60,878 nt of DNA from Candidatus Aerophobetes bacterium Ae_b3a (GTDB taxonomy: Bacteria; Aerophobota; Aerophobia; Aerophobales; AE-B3A). Below, in pieces: positions 18,551-28,317 of this stretch. Position 1 is the stretch's first letter, and each line of letters starts with the position of its first letter. The stretch spans positions 1 through 60,878 of the forward strand of contig NJBQ01000004.1 in the NCBI GenBank assembly GCA_005223095.1. Reading direction: 5' to 3'. Under the pieces are notes generated by a model, which saw nothing but the letters and a program-made list of their open reading frames with translations, was not told the origin of the DNA and made no database searches. Made by a program: the position numbers and the translations under genes.

Positions 18551-19534
18551 ATGAAAAAACAGGTATTTTCTGGTATTCAGCCAACAGGTAATATTCATAT
18601 TGGAAACTATTTTGGCGCAATGAAGCATTGGGCAGCCTCCCAGGCTGAATTTAGCAATATTTTTTGTATTGTTGACCTGCACGCTATTACTGTTCCTCAA
18701 GACCCTCAAGTTTTAAAGGTAAAAATCCGTGAGGTAGCCGGTCTTCTCTTTGCCGCTGGCATTAACTGGCAAGAGTCTGCAGTTTTTTTACAATCTCAGG
18801 TCAGTGCTCACGCTGAATTAGCCTGGATTCTCAACTGCTTCATCCCCACAGGATGGATGAAGCGGATGACACAGTTCAAAGAAAAGTCAGAGAAGATGAA
18901 GGATGAGGTGAGTGTTGGTCTTTTTGATTATCCGGCCCTGATGGCTGCTGATATTCTACTTTATGAAGCAGACCTGGTGCCAGTTGGTGAGGACCAGAAA
19001 CAGCATGTAGAGTTTACCCGAGATATTGCACAAAGGTTTAATTCAATCTACGGGAAGACTCTTAAAGTACCAGAGCCACTAATTCCTAAAGTGGGTGCCC
19101 GTATAATGGGACTGGATGACCCCAGCAAGAAGATGAGTAAAAGTGAGGGAAAGTCAGCTCATGCGGTCAACTTACTTGATTCACCAGATATCATTCGTTC
19201 TAAAATCGGACGAGCTACTACAGATTCGCTGCGTGAAATTCGTTTTGATAAGAATCGTCCCGGAATATATAATCTCTTAGTTATCTATGAGCTTTTTACC
19301 GGTCTCGCCAGGCCAGATATAGAGAGGCACTTTCAAGGAAAGGGTTATGCAGATTTCAAAAGAGAGCTGGCCGAAGTAGTTGTTGAAGGTTTGCGTCCCC
19401 TGCAGTCTCGTTATCATGAGTTGACAGCCGATCCAAAATATATAGACTCCTTATTCATAGAGGGAGCATCTAAAGTCCGCCCAACCGCAGAGAGAACTTT
19501 GAAAAAGGTTAAAGAAAGGGTAGGGCTTGGATAA
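18551..19534 (+). CDS. trpS: Tryptophanyl-tRNA synthetase
   Basis: FSGIQPTGNIHIGNYFGA and KMSKS motifs. Confidence 0.95.
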   Translation: MKKQVFSGIQPTGNIHIGNYFGAMKHWAASQAEFSNIFCIVDLHAITVPQDPQVLKVKIREVAGLLFAAGINWQESAVFLQSQVSAHAELAWILNCFIPTGWMKRMTQFKEKSEKMKDEVSVGLFDYPALMAADILLYEADLVPVGEDQKQHVEFTRDIAQRFNSIYGKTLKVPEPLIPKVGARIMGLDDPSKKMSKSEGKSAHAVNLLDSPDIIRSKIGRATTDSLREIRFDKNRPGIYNLLVIYELFTGLARPDIERHFQGKGYADFKRELAEVVVEGLRPLQSRYHELTADPKYIDSLFIEGASKVRPTAERTLKKVKERVGLG

Positions 19535-19574
19535 TAGATAATAAGTAAATCTGAATAGAGGAAGAGGTGTTGAT

Positions 19575-21476
19575 TTGAGAACCCTGGGTATCCACACAAA
19601 GTACTTTCGTTTCGAGAGCAAAGAGAAGGCAACCCAAGCTGCCGAATCTCTTTTATCGGAGCGACACAAGGTTAGTATTGAGCGAGAATGCCTGGTTATT
19701 TTTATCTCAGTGGAAAAAGAAGATTCGGCTTCACCGCTCTCGCTGGCGGCTCAGTTAGCTGCTGACACTTTGAAAAGGGCTAAACAGCTTAAGGTAAAGA
19801 CGGTAATCCTTTATCCCTATGTTCATCTTACTGAGAATCCCAGCACACCACGTATTGCTTTGAAAGTTCTGGATGAAGTAGATTCACGTTTGGCAGAATT
19901 ACTTGAAGTGATTCGTGCGCCATTTGGTTGGTACAAAGCGTTCGAAATGGCCTGCCTTGGACATCCGCTCTCGGAGTGGAGTGGAAGGTATTCTCCTGAT
20001 GAGAAGGAAGGAATTCCGCATAAAGAGAAGTCCAAAAGAAAACCGAGTGCTTTTACCCGTTTTATCCTCGCCGACCTGGAAGGCAATACCTTTGATGTTA
20101 CTCCAGCAAACTTCGCCGAATGTCCGATTTTTTCCTACACTCCACCTATATATAATCTGTTAAAACAGTTCGTCTCAAATGAGCTGAGGCAGGGCGTATC
20201 TTTAGAAGAGTCTCCCAGACATATCGCTTATATGCGAAGACATCAACTTGTGGATTACTGTGACGTTTCTGAAAAAGGACATTACAAGTGGTATCCTAAA
20301 GGAGTACTGATCCAGAAGCTGATTCTTGACTATGCTTCAGAGTTGGCTCAGGAATGGGGAGCTTTTGAGATGAAGAATCCTCTGCTGATTCGGGGAGACC
20401 ACAATGTTGTGGGCGAATTGATGGGAGAATTCCATGAACGGGATTACGAGGTAGATGGAGGCAGAGGTATCTGTTATCTCCGTTATGCTTCCGACCCGGG
20501 GGCTTTTCCTTTCATGCAGAATGTCCGCTTCACCTATAAGCAGACACCTTTAAGAGTGTATGAGGAGACTACCTGCTTTCGTAATGAACAGGAAGGAGAG
20601 GTAAGTGGCCTTAAACGAGTGAGGAATTTTATAATGACAGATATGCACGCAGCTTGCTCCAATCTGCCCGAGGCACATAAGGAATTTGAGGCTTTATGTC
20701 TTAAGTTCGCAGACCTGATGAATGACATCATTGCTGAAGAGCGTTGGGTACTCGGTTGGGAAGGCACTATAGATTTCTTTGAAGAAAATAAAGAGTGGCT
20801 TATCAGTATTGGGAAAAAGATGGGAGTTCCGGCATTTTTCAAACTTATGCCAGAGATGAGCCATTATTATGTAATCAAGAACGAATATCAATTTATTGCT
20901 GAGGATAAATCCAATATTCAAGTGAGCACTGTGCAGTGGGATGTAAAAGACGGTGAGAGATTCAATATTGCTTATATTGATGAGCAAGACCAAAAGAGAC
21001 CCTGTCCTGTTATTATTCACGCTTCCAGTTTTGGAAGCATCGAGAGGACTCTCTGTGCCATTTTAGAGAATATTGCTCTTGATGAAACAAAGGGCGTTCC
21101 TCCCATGTTCCCTGGCTGGCTGGCTCCTACCCAGGTGAGAATAATTCCTGTTTCCGATACTTACCTTCCATTTGCCATAGATATCTGCGATAGAATTTCC
21201 GGTCAGAGTATTCGCGCAGACATAGACGACCGCGATGATACTGTTGGTAAAAAGATTCGTAATGGAGAGAAGGAGTGGATTCCCTATCTTCTTGTTGTGG
21301 GAGAAAAGGAGAAAACCTCTGGTCAACTCACTGTGAGGTCACGAGAGGATAGAAGTCAAAAAGAGATGGCAGTTGATGATTTCATAGAGATGGTTTCAAA
21401 GAAGACAAGAGGGATGCCTTTTCGACCATTACCATTACCCAGGCTAGTCAGTAAAGCGCCTCTCTTTTATGGATGA
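19575..21476 (+). CDS. thrS: Threonyl-tRNA synthetase, archaeal type with archaeal editing-like N-terminal domain
   Basis: N-term YPYVHLTENPSTPRIAL..APFGWYKAFEMACLGHPLSE; catalytic RYASDPGAFPFMQ.., FRNEQEGEVSGLKRVRNFIMTDMH; TTG start. Confidence 0.88.
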   Translation: MRTLGIHTKYFRFESKEKATQAAESLLSERHKVSIERECLVIFISVEKEDSASPLSLAAQLAADTLKRAKQLKVKTVILYPYVHLTENPSTPRIALKVLDEVDSRLAELLEVIRAPFGWYKAFEMACLGHPLSEWSGRYSPDEKEGIPHKEKSKRKPSAFTRFILADLEGNTFDVTPANFAECPIFSYTPPIYNLLKQFVSNELRQGVSLEESPRHIAYMRRHQLVDYCDVSEKGHYKWYPKGVLIQKLILDYASELAQEWGAFEMKNPLLIRGDHNVVGELMGEFHERDYEVDGGRGICYLRYASDPGAFPFMQNVRFTYKQTPLRVYEETTCFRNEQEGEVSGLKRVRNFIMTDMHAACSNLPEAHKEFEALCLKFADLMNDIIAEERWVLGWEGTIDFFEENKEWLISIGKKMGVPAFFKLMPEMSHYYVIKNEYQFIAEDKSNIQVSTVQWDVKDGERFNIAYIDEQDQKRPCPVIIHASSFGSIERTLCAILENIALDETKGVPPMFPGWLAPTQVRIIPVSDTYLPFAIDICDRISGQSIRADIDDRDDTVGKKIRNGEKEWIPYLLVVGEKEKTSGQLTVRSREDRSQKEMAVDDFIEMVSKKTRGMPFRPLPLPRLVSKAPLFYG

Positions 21477-21537
21477 ACTGACGCTTTGGAATAGCCTAAC
21501 CAGACCGACGGCTCACCTTATCCTAAGCTCCGCATAG

Positions 21538-21566
21538 TTGACAACCATTGAAATTTATCTTAATCT
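21538..21566 (+). promoter_or_regulatory. Sigma70-like promoter upstream of MNT/HepT
   Basis: TTGACA-N17-TAATCT; surrounding sequence similar to 18418-18460. Confidence 0.5.
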
Positions 21567-21665
21567 TTCAACAACCAGGAAGATTATCATACAATGATCT
21601 TCTGAATCTCTAGAAAAATTTTCTATGTCTATCTCAAGGTGAGTTTATGAGTTATGAGGAGTAAA

Positions 21666-21962
21666 ACAACAATGAAAAAGGAAGTTTTTGAGACAGAATT
21701 AAAGAAGATTGTTAGTATTAGCAAGGAGTTTGGGGCAAAAAAAGTACTATTATTCGGTTCATGTCTCGAGGATATTGAATCTGCTCAGGATATTGATATA
21801 GCAATCGGTGGCATTAAACCCAAAGAGTTTTTTAAATATTATGGTAAAGTGTCCATGGTAGTTGATGATGAGGTTGATATAGTCGATTTGGATGATGTAA
21901 GAGAACATTTTTATAAAAGAATTTTGTCTAAAGGAAAAGTCATATATGAAAGAGGAGTATAA
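21666..21962 (+). CDS. MNT-type nucleotidyltransferase (antitoxin-like)
   Basis: LLFGSCLEDIESAQDIDIAIGG motif. Confidence 0.8.
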   Translation, partial: TTMKKEVFETELKKIVSISKEFGAKKVLLFGSCLEDIESAQDIDIAIGGIKPKEFFKYYGKVSMVVDDEVDIVDLDDVREHFYKRILSKGKVIYERGV

Positions 21963-22407
21963 GGAATTAAAAGAGGACGTGTTAGATGAGGAAAGAGCTA
22001 TAGAAGAAACCTTAGTAAGACTCTATAAGGTTAGAAATAAGTTCGGTCTCCAAATAAAAGATTTTTCTATAGAACCAGCAATGGGGACTTATTTGATGAA
22101 TTTTTATAATGGGATAGAGAATATTTTAAAGCGTGTAGGCAAAAAGTATTACTCAACTACGCCTGAAGGAAGGAGTTGGCATAAGGAACTTCTGATTTTG
22201 TCATTTAGTCCACCGGAAGGAAAGGCTGCAATATTTAATCAAAATATAGTAGAGAGATTACATTCTTACCGAAACTTTAGGCATCGATTTATAAGTGGAT
22301 ATGGTTTTCAGCTAAAAGGTGAAAAGATGCTAGAGTTAATAGATAATATCGAGTCATTATGGAATGATACAAAGAAGGCTATTTCAGATTTTTGGGATAA
22401 ATTATAA
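21946..22407 (+). CDS. HepT-like protein
   Basis: RNFRHRFISGYGF HepT-like motif; overlaps the MNT ORF. Confidence 0.75.
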   Translation: MKEEYKELKEDVLDEERAIEETLVRLYKVRNKFGLQIKDFSIEPAMGTYLMNFYNGIENILKRVGKKYYSTTPEGRSWHKELLILSFSPPEGKAAIFNQNIVERLHSYRNFRHRFISGYGFQLKGEKMLELIDNIESLWNDTKKAISDFWDKL

Positions 22408-22510
22408 CCTTTATTTTTCAAGTTCACCAGCCAATAAGCTTAAGTAGATATTGGATATGCTTTCAAAAATCTTCACCGTACTACCTCAGACTTTTTCAGG
22501 CCATGATGGA

Positions 22511-22539
22511 TTGACAATCACAGAATTCTATCCTAACTT
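22511..22539 (+). promoter_or_regulatory. Sigma70-like promoter
   Basis: TTGACA-N17-TAACTT. Confidence 0.4.
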
Positions 22540-22647
22540 ATGCCCAGGGATTGCTATCGAGAGTTATTGGTCGCAAGTGCGGATGTAATTTGTTATACAT
22601 CATGTTTAGGTAGTGACCTTTGCTATTTCTTACTTAGAGGTAAACTC

Positions 22648-23505
22648 ATGAAGATCGATTTCGGCCGAGAAAAACAATGGTGGGATGCCAAAGCTCCAAA
22701 GGAAGAGCAATGTCTAGCTGATGAAGCCATAAATAGAGCTCTTAGGTGGCGCGAGATCGAACGGCACCTGAAAGAAGTGGAAACCATTCTGGATGTTGGT
22801 GCTGGTACAGGTGCTTTTTCAATTCTTCTTGCGCAACGCGGCTATTCAGTTACTCACCTGGATTTTTCTCCGGTCATGTTGGAAATTGCACGCCAAAAGG
22901 CTCAAAATGTAAAGAACATCCGTTTCATTGAAGGAAATGCGGTAGATCTGTCACAGTTTCTAGATCGTTCTTTTGATCTGGTTTTAAACATGGACGGTGC
23001 TATTTCCTTCTGTGGCTCTGAGGCAAAACGAGCCATCCTTGAGAGTTGCCGGGTTACCAAGAAAAAACTGATTATCACTGTTTCCCATAGAGCCTGGATG
23101 GTTTCCTGTTGGGTAATTGCAAGCTTGGAGGCAGCAGGGCGTTTCCTCCCAGCCGTCTATGCAATGTTAGACAGTGGTGAGTGGCACCAAGAGCAGTTCC
23201 CCCAGAATACTAATCTGACTAAAGGACTAACACAAGATTACTTTGGACCCTTCAAAGCATTTTTACCCAATGAGTTAAGAAAAACGCTATAGCACGCCGA
23301 TATGAGAATTATACGAATTGGTGGTCTTGGCTCCCTAACTAACCTATGTGGGAGAGAAGCGCTTGAGCAGGTACTAGGAAATAAGGCCCTCTTTCAGAGA
23401 TTCCTTGATCTCTGCGAGCATTTCGACAAAGAGATATTACCGGAGGGTCCCGGGACAAAACAAAGAGCGGGTCTGATTGCCGTAGCAGAACGAATAGAGA
23501 GTTAA
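22648..23505 (+). pseudogene. Class I SAM methyltransferase interrupted by in-frame TAG
   Basis: ILDVGAGTGAFSILL motif; ORF stops at 23292 (TAG) and continues in the same frame HADMRIIRIGGLGSLTNLCGREAL... to 23505. Confidence 0.7.
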
Positions 23506-23596
23506 TGAACAAAAGGAGTTTTCACGCAGTCTGACGTTAGGTGGCATTCTAAAATACTTTGCCAGCAGTGGGTGGTTTCTTTGTAGATAATCAAAT

Positions 23597-24403
23597 ATGA
23601 CGATTAGGGGTGAAGAATTGGAGATTATTGCAGATATGCACGTTCATTCGAAATTTTCCGTTGATGGCAAAGATAATCTGATGGCTATGTGTCAAGCAGC
23701 AATTGAAAAAGGTGTAAAATATATCTGTTTTACAGAGCATTTTGATATGAATCCAAAAGATCGCGGATACGGTTATTTTAATTTTGAGAAATTTTCAGAG
23801 GCAATAGATTCAGCAAAAAATAAGTTCGGAGACAGTTTATATATCCTGAAGGGATTAGAGTTTAGCGAGCCCCATTTACATCCAGAAGAATTTGAAGAAA
23901 TGGTAAGAAAAGACTTTGATGTAATGATTGGCTCAGTTCATTGGCTAGGGGGATTTATTGTAGGTCAAAAAGAACTTGAGGAAAAATTTACGAAAGAAGA
24001 GATTTTCAAGAAGTACTACAGGGAAGTTTTGAGAGCAACAAAATTCGGTGGGTTTGATATTCTAGCGCATCTGGACTTTCCCAAACGATACTTAAAACAA
24101 TCATATAATGAGTGGAATTTAGTAGATGAAATCTTGAGTGAACTAACTAAATCTGATATTGCCTTAGAAATTAATACTTCACCATTAAGAAAGGGATTGA
24201 ATGAATGCTCTCCTGATAAAGAACTGCTGGAAAGATACATAAAACATAAGGGAAGTAGAGTGTCTATTGGTTCAGATGCTCATTCTTCTCTGGATATAGG
24301 AGAGGGTTTTGCATATGCAGAAGATTTAACAAAAAGGAATAATAAGATAAAGGTAGGGATATTCCAGCAGCGAAAGTTTGTTTCAATTGATGAGGAAAGA
24401 TAG
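23597..24403 (+). CDS. PHP-domain histidinol-phosphatase-like hydrolase
   Basis: DMHVHSKFSVDG, FTEHFD, GSVHW, GSDAHSS motifs. Confidence 0.85.
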   Translation: MTIRGEELEIIADMHVHSKFSVDGKDNLMAMCQAAIEKGVKYICFTEHFDMNPKDRGYGYFNFEKFSEAIDSAKNKFGDSLYILKGLEFSEPHLHPEEFEEMVRKDFDVMIGSVHWLGGFIVGQKELEEKFTKEEIFKKYYREVLRATKFGGFDILAHLDFPKRYLKQSYNEWNLVDEILSELTKSDIALEINTSPLRKGLNECSPDKELLERYIKHKGSRVSIGSDAHSSLDIGEGFAYAEDLTKRNNKIKVGIFQQRKFVSIDEER

Positions 24404-24748
24404 ATGGATAAGATGATTGCTTTTTGCGGAATAGTCTGTACTGAGTGTGAAGCATTTCTGGCTACCCAAAAAGATGACGATAATGAAAGAAGGAAAGTTG
24501 CTGAGCTGTGGTGCAAGGAATTCAAGGCAGAGATTAAGCCAGAAGATATTAACTGCGACGGCTGTTTGTCAGAGAATGGACGGCTTTTTGATCACTGTAA
24601 AGTTTGTGAAATAAGGCAGTGTGCTCAGGAGAAAGACATCAAGAATTGTGCTTATTGTGATGATTATGCTTGCGAAAAGTTAAACAAATTCTTTGATGAA
24701 GCGTCTGAGGCAAAGATTACCCTTGAAGAAATCAGAAAAAGCTTTTAG
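24404..24748 (+). CDS. DUF3795-like Cys-rich protein
   Basis: FCGIVCTECEAFLATQ...CDGC...C..C..C pattern. Confidence 0.7.
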   Translation: MDKMIAFCGIVCTECEAFLATQKDDDNERRKVAELWCKEFKAEIKPEDINCDGCLSENGRLFDHCKVCEIRQCAQEKDIKNCAYCDDYACEKLNKFFDEASEAKITLEEIRKSF

Positions 24749-24856
24749 GTTCGTCAAATAATGAGTTAGCCCTGCATAAATTAGTATGTTTAATTTTAAT
24801 TTGATTATTTTCTATTCTAAAAGGAAAATCTTTTTAAAGTTTAATGTTAAGATATT

Positions 24857-24900
24857 TGAGGGGGAAAACATTCCCCCTCAACGGCCTTCGGCCTGCTCCC
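24857..24900. repeat. Double hairpin intergenic element
   Basis: TTGAGGGGGAAAACATTCCCCCTCAA perfect inverted repeat followed by GGCCTTCGGCC. Confidence 0.7.
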
Positions 24901-24943
24901 CCTGTTAAGCCAAGAAATTATTGAAATTCGGATACTACAATCT

Positions 24944-25438
24944 ATGGCTAAAGTAGAGCTAAGACCCCAAAGGGTTTCAGATGCAAAAAGATTTTATCAA
25001 ATAATAAAAAATCCAAACTTTGAGTTTATGCGTATTCCTTTAGATAGCATCAAGGATGAAATCAAATTCTTGAAGCAAAATGCTTCAAGGAGGCGTAAGA
25101 ATTTTGCATACAACTACACAATCCTCTGCGATGGTGAAATTGTTGGTGGTTGTGGAATTAAGATTGACCAACATAGAACTTTCAATGGCGAAATATCGTA
25201 CTTCATTGACCAGGCATATTGGGGAAAAGGAATTGCAGCTCAAGCAGTTGAGAAACTAGAAAAAATTGGGTTCGATCAATTAAAGCTAAGGAGAATTGAA
25301 ATTATTATGAATGTTCACCATAAGGCAAGCGAAAAGGTCGCCATCAAATGCGGCTACAAGAAAGAAGGTGTTATGAAAAAAGCTATAAAAACTGGCAAAA
25401 GTTATTATGACGCTTTCTTATATGCAAAAGTGAAATAG
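24944..25438 (+). CDS. GNAT family N-acetyltransferase
   Basis: YFIDQAYWGKGIAAQAVEKL motif. Confidence 0.85.
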   Translation: MAKVELRPQRVSDAKRFYQIIKNPNFEFMRIPLDSIKDEIKFLKQNASRRRKNFAYNYTILCDGEIVGGCGIKIDQHRTFNGEISYFIDQAYWGKGIAAQAVEKLEKIGFDQLKLRRIEIIMNVHHKASEKVAIKCGYKKEGVMKKAIKTGKSYYDAFLYAKVK

Positions 25439-25639
25439 CACCCCAAGTTTATCCCACCTGGTTTGACATTCCTTAGTTTCCAGTCTATAATCGTGTCATG
25501 GGTGATATAAACTAATCATGTAGGCTCTTTTTTTGCCTGCAGTTCCAACACTATTCGTCTCTTTCTCGACTCGTCCCATAAGATTTCTTTAGTTCTTAGA
25601 ATAGGGTCGCTCAGTCAGTAAGTGTTAGATTAAGAGTTC

Positions 25640-25682
25640 TTAAGGTTCGCAGGTATCTGGATAGGGATATCTGGAGAAGGTA
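25640..25682 (+). pseudogene. comM 3'-terminal fragment
   Basis: cgcaggtatctggatagggatatctggagaaggtaa encodes RRYLDRDIWRR* vs ComM YRYLDRDLWRR*. Confidence 0.75.
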
Positions 25683-25699
25683 AAGAGGGAAAGGGAAAG

Positions 25700-27082
25700 A
25701 TGAAGACATTCAAGCAAGGAATCTATCTTAAAGAAAACAAGGAACTCAGTGAAGAGCAAAGAATAAGAAGGATATCTCCTCCCGCTAAAGTTATTCTTCC
25801 CCTTGCTCAACATATTGGTGCTCCTTGCGAACCGCTGGTGAAAAAGGGAGATTTGGTGAAGAAAGGAGAAAAGATCGCTGACAGTGACTCTTTTGTCTCC
25901 AGTCCCATCCACGCCAGTATATCGGGAAAAGTTACCTCAATCGAGAAGATGCCTCATCCGGTGGGAGGTGGGGTTACTGCTATAGTCATTAAAAGAGAAG
26001 ATGGTAAGGAGGAAGGGCAAATCAGGGATGAAGACAATGAAGGAGGCGAAATCTGGGAGAGAGAGAACAAGGAACTTGAAATTTCTTCATTAAAGGCAGA
26101 AGAGATCCGAGGAAAAATTCGGGAGGCAGGAATAGTAGGATTAGGTGGGGCAGCTTTCCCTACCCATGTTAAGCTTAGTCCTCCCAAAGACAAACCCATT
26201 GAGACCATAATCTTAAATGGTTGTGAATGCGAGCCCTATTTGACCAGTGACCATCGTATTATGCTGGAAAGAGCGGATGATTGTATCTATGGCTTGAAGG
26301 CAATTATGAAAGCTGTAGGCGCAAAGTCAGGCTATGTAGCTATTGAAAAAAACAAGTCCCAAGCTATAGCTCTTTTTAGAGATAAGTTGAAAGATGAGGA
26401 TGGTATAAGGGTGATCTCTCTTAAGACTAAATATCCCCAGGGTGGGGAGAAGATGCTCATTAAGGCTATTTTGAATAGAGAAGTTCCCTGGGCGACTTCC
26501 GATGGAGGGGCTTTGCGCCCTGGGCTTCCTATGGATGTAGGCGTGATAGTGAATAATGTGGGGACAGCCGTAGCCATTACTGAAGCAATAAAGTGGGGTA
26601 GGCCACTATTGGAAAGAGTAGTTACCATAACTGGCTCAGCAGTAAAGAACCCTTATAACTTATTGGTTCCCCTGGGGACACCTTTCTCTCACATTATAGA
26701 TGAGTGTGGAGGTTTCAAGGAGGATGTGGGTAAAATTATCATGGGTGGTCCAATGATGGGGATTAGTCAATATACTTTAGATATTCCTGTGATTAAGGGA
26801 ACCTCGGGGATTCTTGTATTGACTAAGAAAGAGGCTGTGTTTAGAGAAGAGAAGGCTTGCATAAAATGTGCTCGCTGCATAGACCATTGTCCTATGGGTC
26901 TTCTTCCTACCACCTTAGGTCGTTTAGTGAAGGGGGAAAAGTGGGATAGCTTAAAGGAGTATAACATTAATGAGTGCATTGAATGTGGCTGTTGTAGTTA
27001 TGTTTGTCCTTCCAAGATTCCGCTGGTGCAGTATATCAAACTGGGTAAACTCCAGATTCAGAAAAAGGCTTCCTTAAAATGA
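25700..27082 (+). CDS. rnfC: RnfC-like electron transport subunit
   Basis: Two C-x2-C-x2-C-x3-CP 4Fe-4S motifs (CIKCARCIDHCPMG; CIECGCCSYVCPSKIP), GLGGAAFPTHVKL, barrel-sandwich N-terminus. Confidence 0.85.
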   Translation: MKTFKQGIYLKENKELSEEQRIRRISPPAKVILPLAQHIGAPCEPLVKKGDLVKKGEKIADSDSFVSSPIHASISGKVTSIEKMPHPVGGGVTAIVIKREDGKEEGQIRDEDNEGGEIWERENKELEISSLKAEEIRGKIREAGIVGLGGAAFPTHVKLSPPKDKPIETIILNGCECEPYLTSDHRIMLERADDCIYGLKAIMKAVGAKSGYVAIEKNKSQAIALFRDKLKDEDGIRVISLKTKYPQGGEKMLIKAILNREVPWATSDGGALRPGLPMDVGVIVNNVGTAVAITEAIKWGRPLLERVVTITGSAVKNPYNLLVPLGTPFSHIIDECGGFKEDVGKIIMGGPMMGISQYTLDIPVIKGTSGILVLTKKEAVFREEKACIKCARCIDHCPMGLLPTTLGRLVKGEKWDSLKEYNINECIECGCCSYVCPSKIPLVQYIKLGKLQIQKKASLK

Positions 27083-28266
27083 ATAAAGAAGAGGTTATAG
27101 GGCTTGACAAGAAATACGTTATGCACACTTATTCTCGTATTCCTCTGGTGATAGACAGAGGCGAAGGGGTAAGAGTTTGGGGTAAAGATGGTAAAGAATA
27201 TCTTGACTTTATCTCGGGCATAGGAGTGAATGCTATCGGTCACTGCCATCCCGAGGTGGTAGGTGCCATTAACTACCAAACTAAAAAACTTTTTCATTGT
27301 TCAAATCTTTATTATATTGAACTTGAGGCAAAGCTAGCTAAGGCTTTGTGTGATATCTCCTTTGCAGACAAGGTTTTCTTTTCAAACTCTGGCGCTGAGG
27401 CTAATGAGGCAGCTATAAAATTAGCTCGCAAGTTTGGCAGTAAGCAAAATGTTAAGCTGTACGAGATAATCACTATGAAGGATTCATTCCATGGAAGAAC
27501 AATCACTACCCTAAAAGCCACTGGCCAGACCAAATACCAGCACGGTTTTGGGCCCTTTACTCCTGGATTCAGATATGCTCCTTTTAATGACCTGAAATCA
27601 GTGAGAAGCTCTATTTCTGATGAAACCTGCGCCATAATGATGGAGCCTGTCCAGGGAGAAGGGGGACTCAATGTTGCCTGCCAAGATTTCCTTAAAGGAT
27701 TGCGCCAGTTGTGTGATGAAAAAGGGATTTTGTTGATTCTGGATGAGGTGCAGTGTGGTCTGGGAAGAACAGGAAAGCTCTTTGCTTATGAACATTACGG
27801 GATTGAGCCCGACATAATGACTCTGGCCAAGCCTCTGGCAGGAGGAATGCCTATCGGGGTTACTCTAGCCAAAGAGAGAATTGCCTCTTTCTTTGAGCCG
27901 GGAAATCATGCTTCCACCTTTGGCGGGAATCCTGTAGTGTGCTCGGCTGCTCTTGCCTTCCTAAAAGTCGTAGAAGAAGAGGACCTGGTTGAAGGAGCCA
28001 GAGAAAAAGGGGAGTACTTTAGAGAAGAGTTAGAAAAGTTAAGAGAAGCCTTTTCTTTTATCAAGGAAATACGCGGCAAAGGGCTGATGATTGGATTAGA
28101 GCTTACTTTTCCCGGGAAGGGTATAGTGGAGGAATGTCGAGAAGATGGGCTCTTGATTAATTGTACCGCTGAGAATGTGCTTAGATTTCTCCCTCCCTTA
28201 ATTGTCCAGAAAAAGGATATTGATGAGGCAGTTAAGATATTGAGACGCGTGATGTCTCGTATGTGA
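27079..28266 (+). CDS. Class III aminotransferase (acetylornithine aminotransferase-like)
   Basis: PVQGEGGLNVA, LILDEVQCGLGRTGKLFAYEHYGIEPDIMTLAKPLAGGMPIG; 4 bp overlap with rnfC. Confidence 0.85.
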   Translation: MNKEEVIGLDKKYVMHTYSRIPLVIDRGEGVRVWGKDGKEYLDFISGIGVNAIGHCHPEVVGAINYQTKKLFHCSNLYYIELEAKLAKALCDISFADKVFFSNSGAEANEAAIKLARKFGSKQNVKLYEIITMKDSFHGRTITTLKATGQTKYQHGFGPFTPGFRYAPFNDLKSVRSSISDETCAIMMEPVQGEGGLNVACQDFLKGLRQLCDEKGILLILDEVQCGLGRTGKLFAYEHYGIEPDIMTLAKPLAGGMPIGVTLAKERIASFFEPGNHASTFGGNPVVCSAALAFLKVVEEEDLVEGAREKGEYFREELEKLREAFSFIKEIRGKGLMIGLELTFPGKGIVEECREDGLLINCTAENVLRFLPPLIVQKKDIDEAVKILRRVMSRM

Positions 28267-28303
28267 TGCGTCCTACGCAATACGATATACGATACACGTT
28301 TTT
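28255..28303. repeat. Composite intergenic repeat E2 (GTGATGCGT..GCAATACGATATACG)
   Basis: Matches words in E7 (45488-45530); contains the TGA of the aminotransferase. Confidence 0.65.
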
Positions 28304-28317
28304 GATGGGGTATAGTT

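Noticed and set aside
23302-23505. Separate 67 aa gene downstream of the methyltransferase
   Set aside because: Same frame as the methyltransferase and continues its C-terminus after a TAG; treated as part of one interrupted gene.
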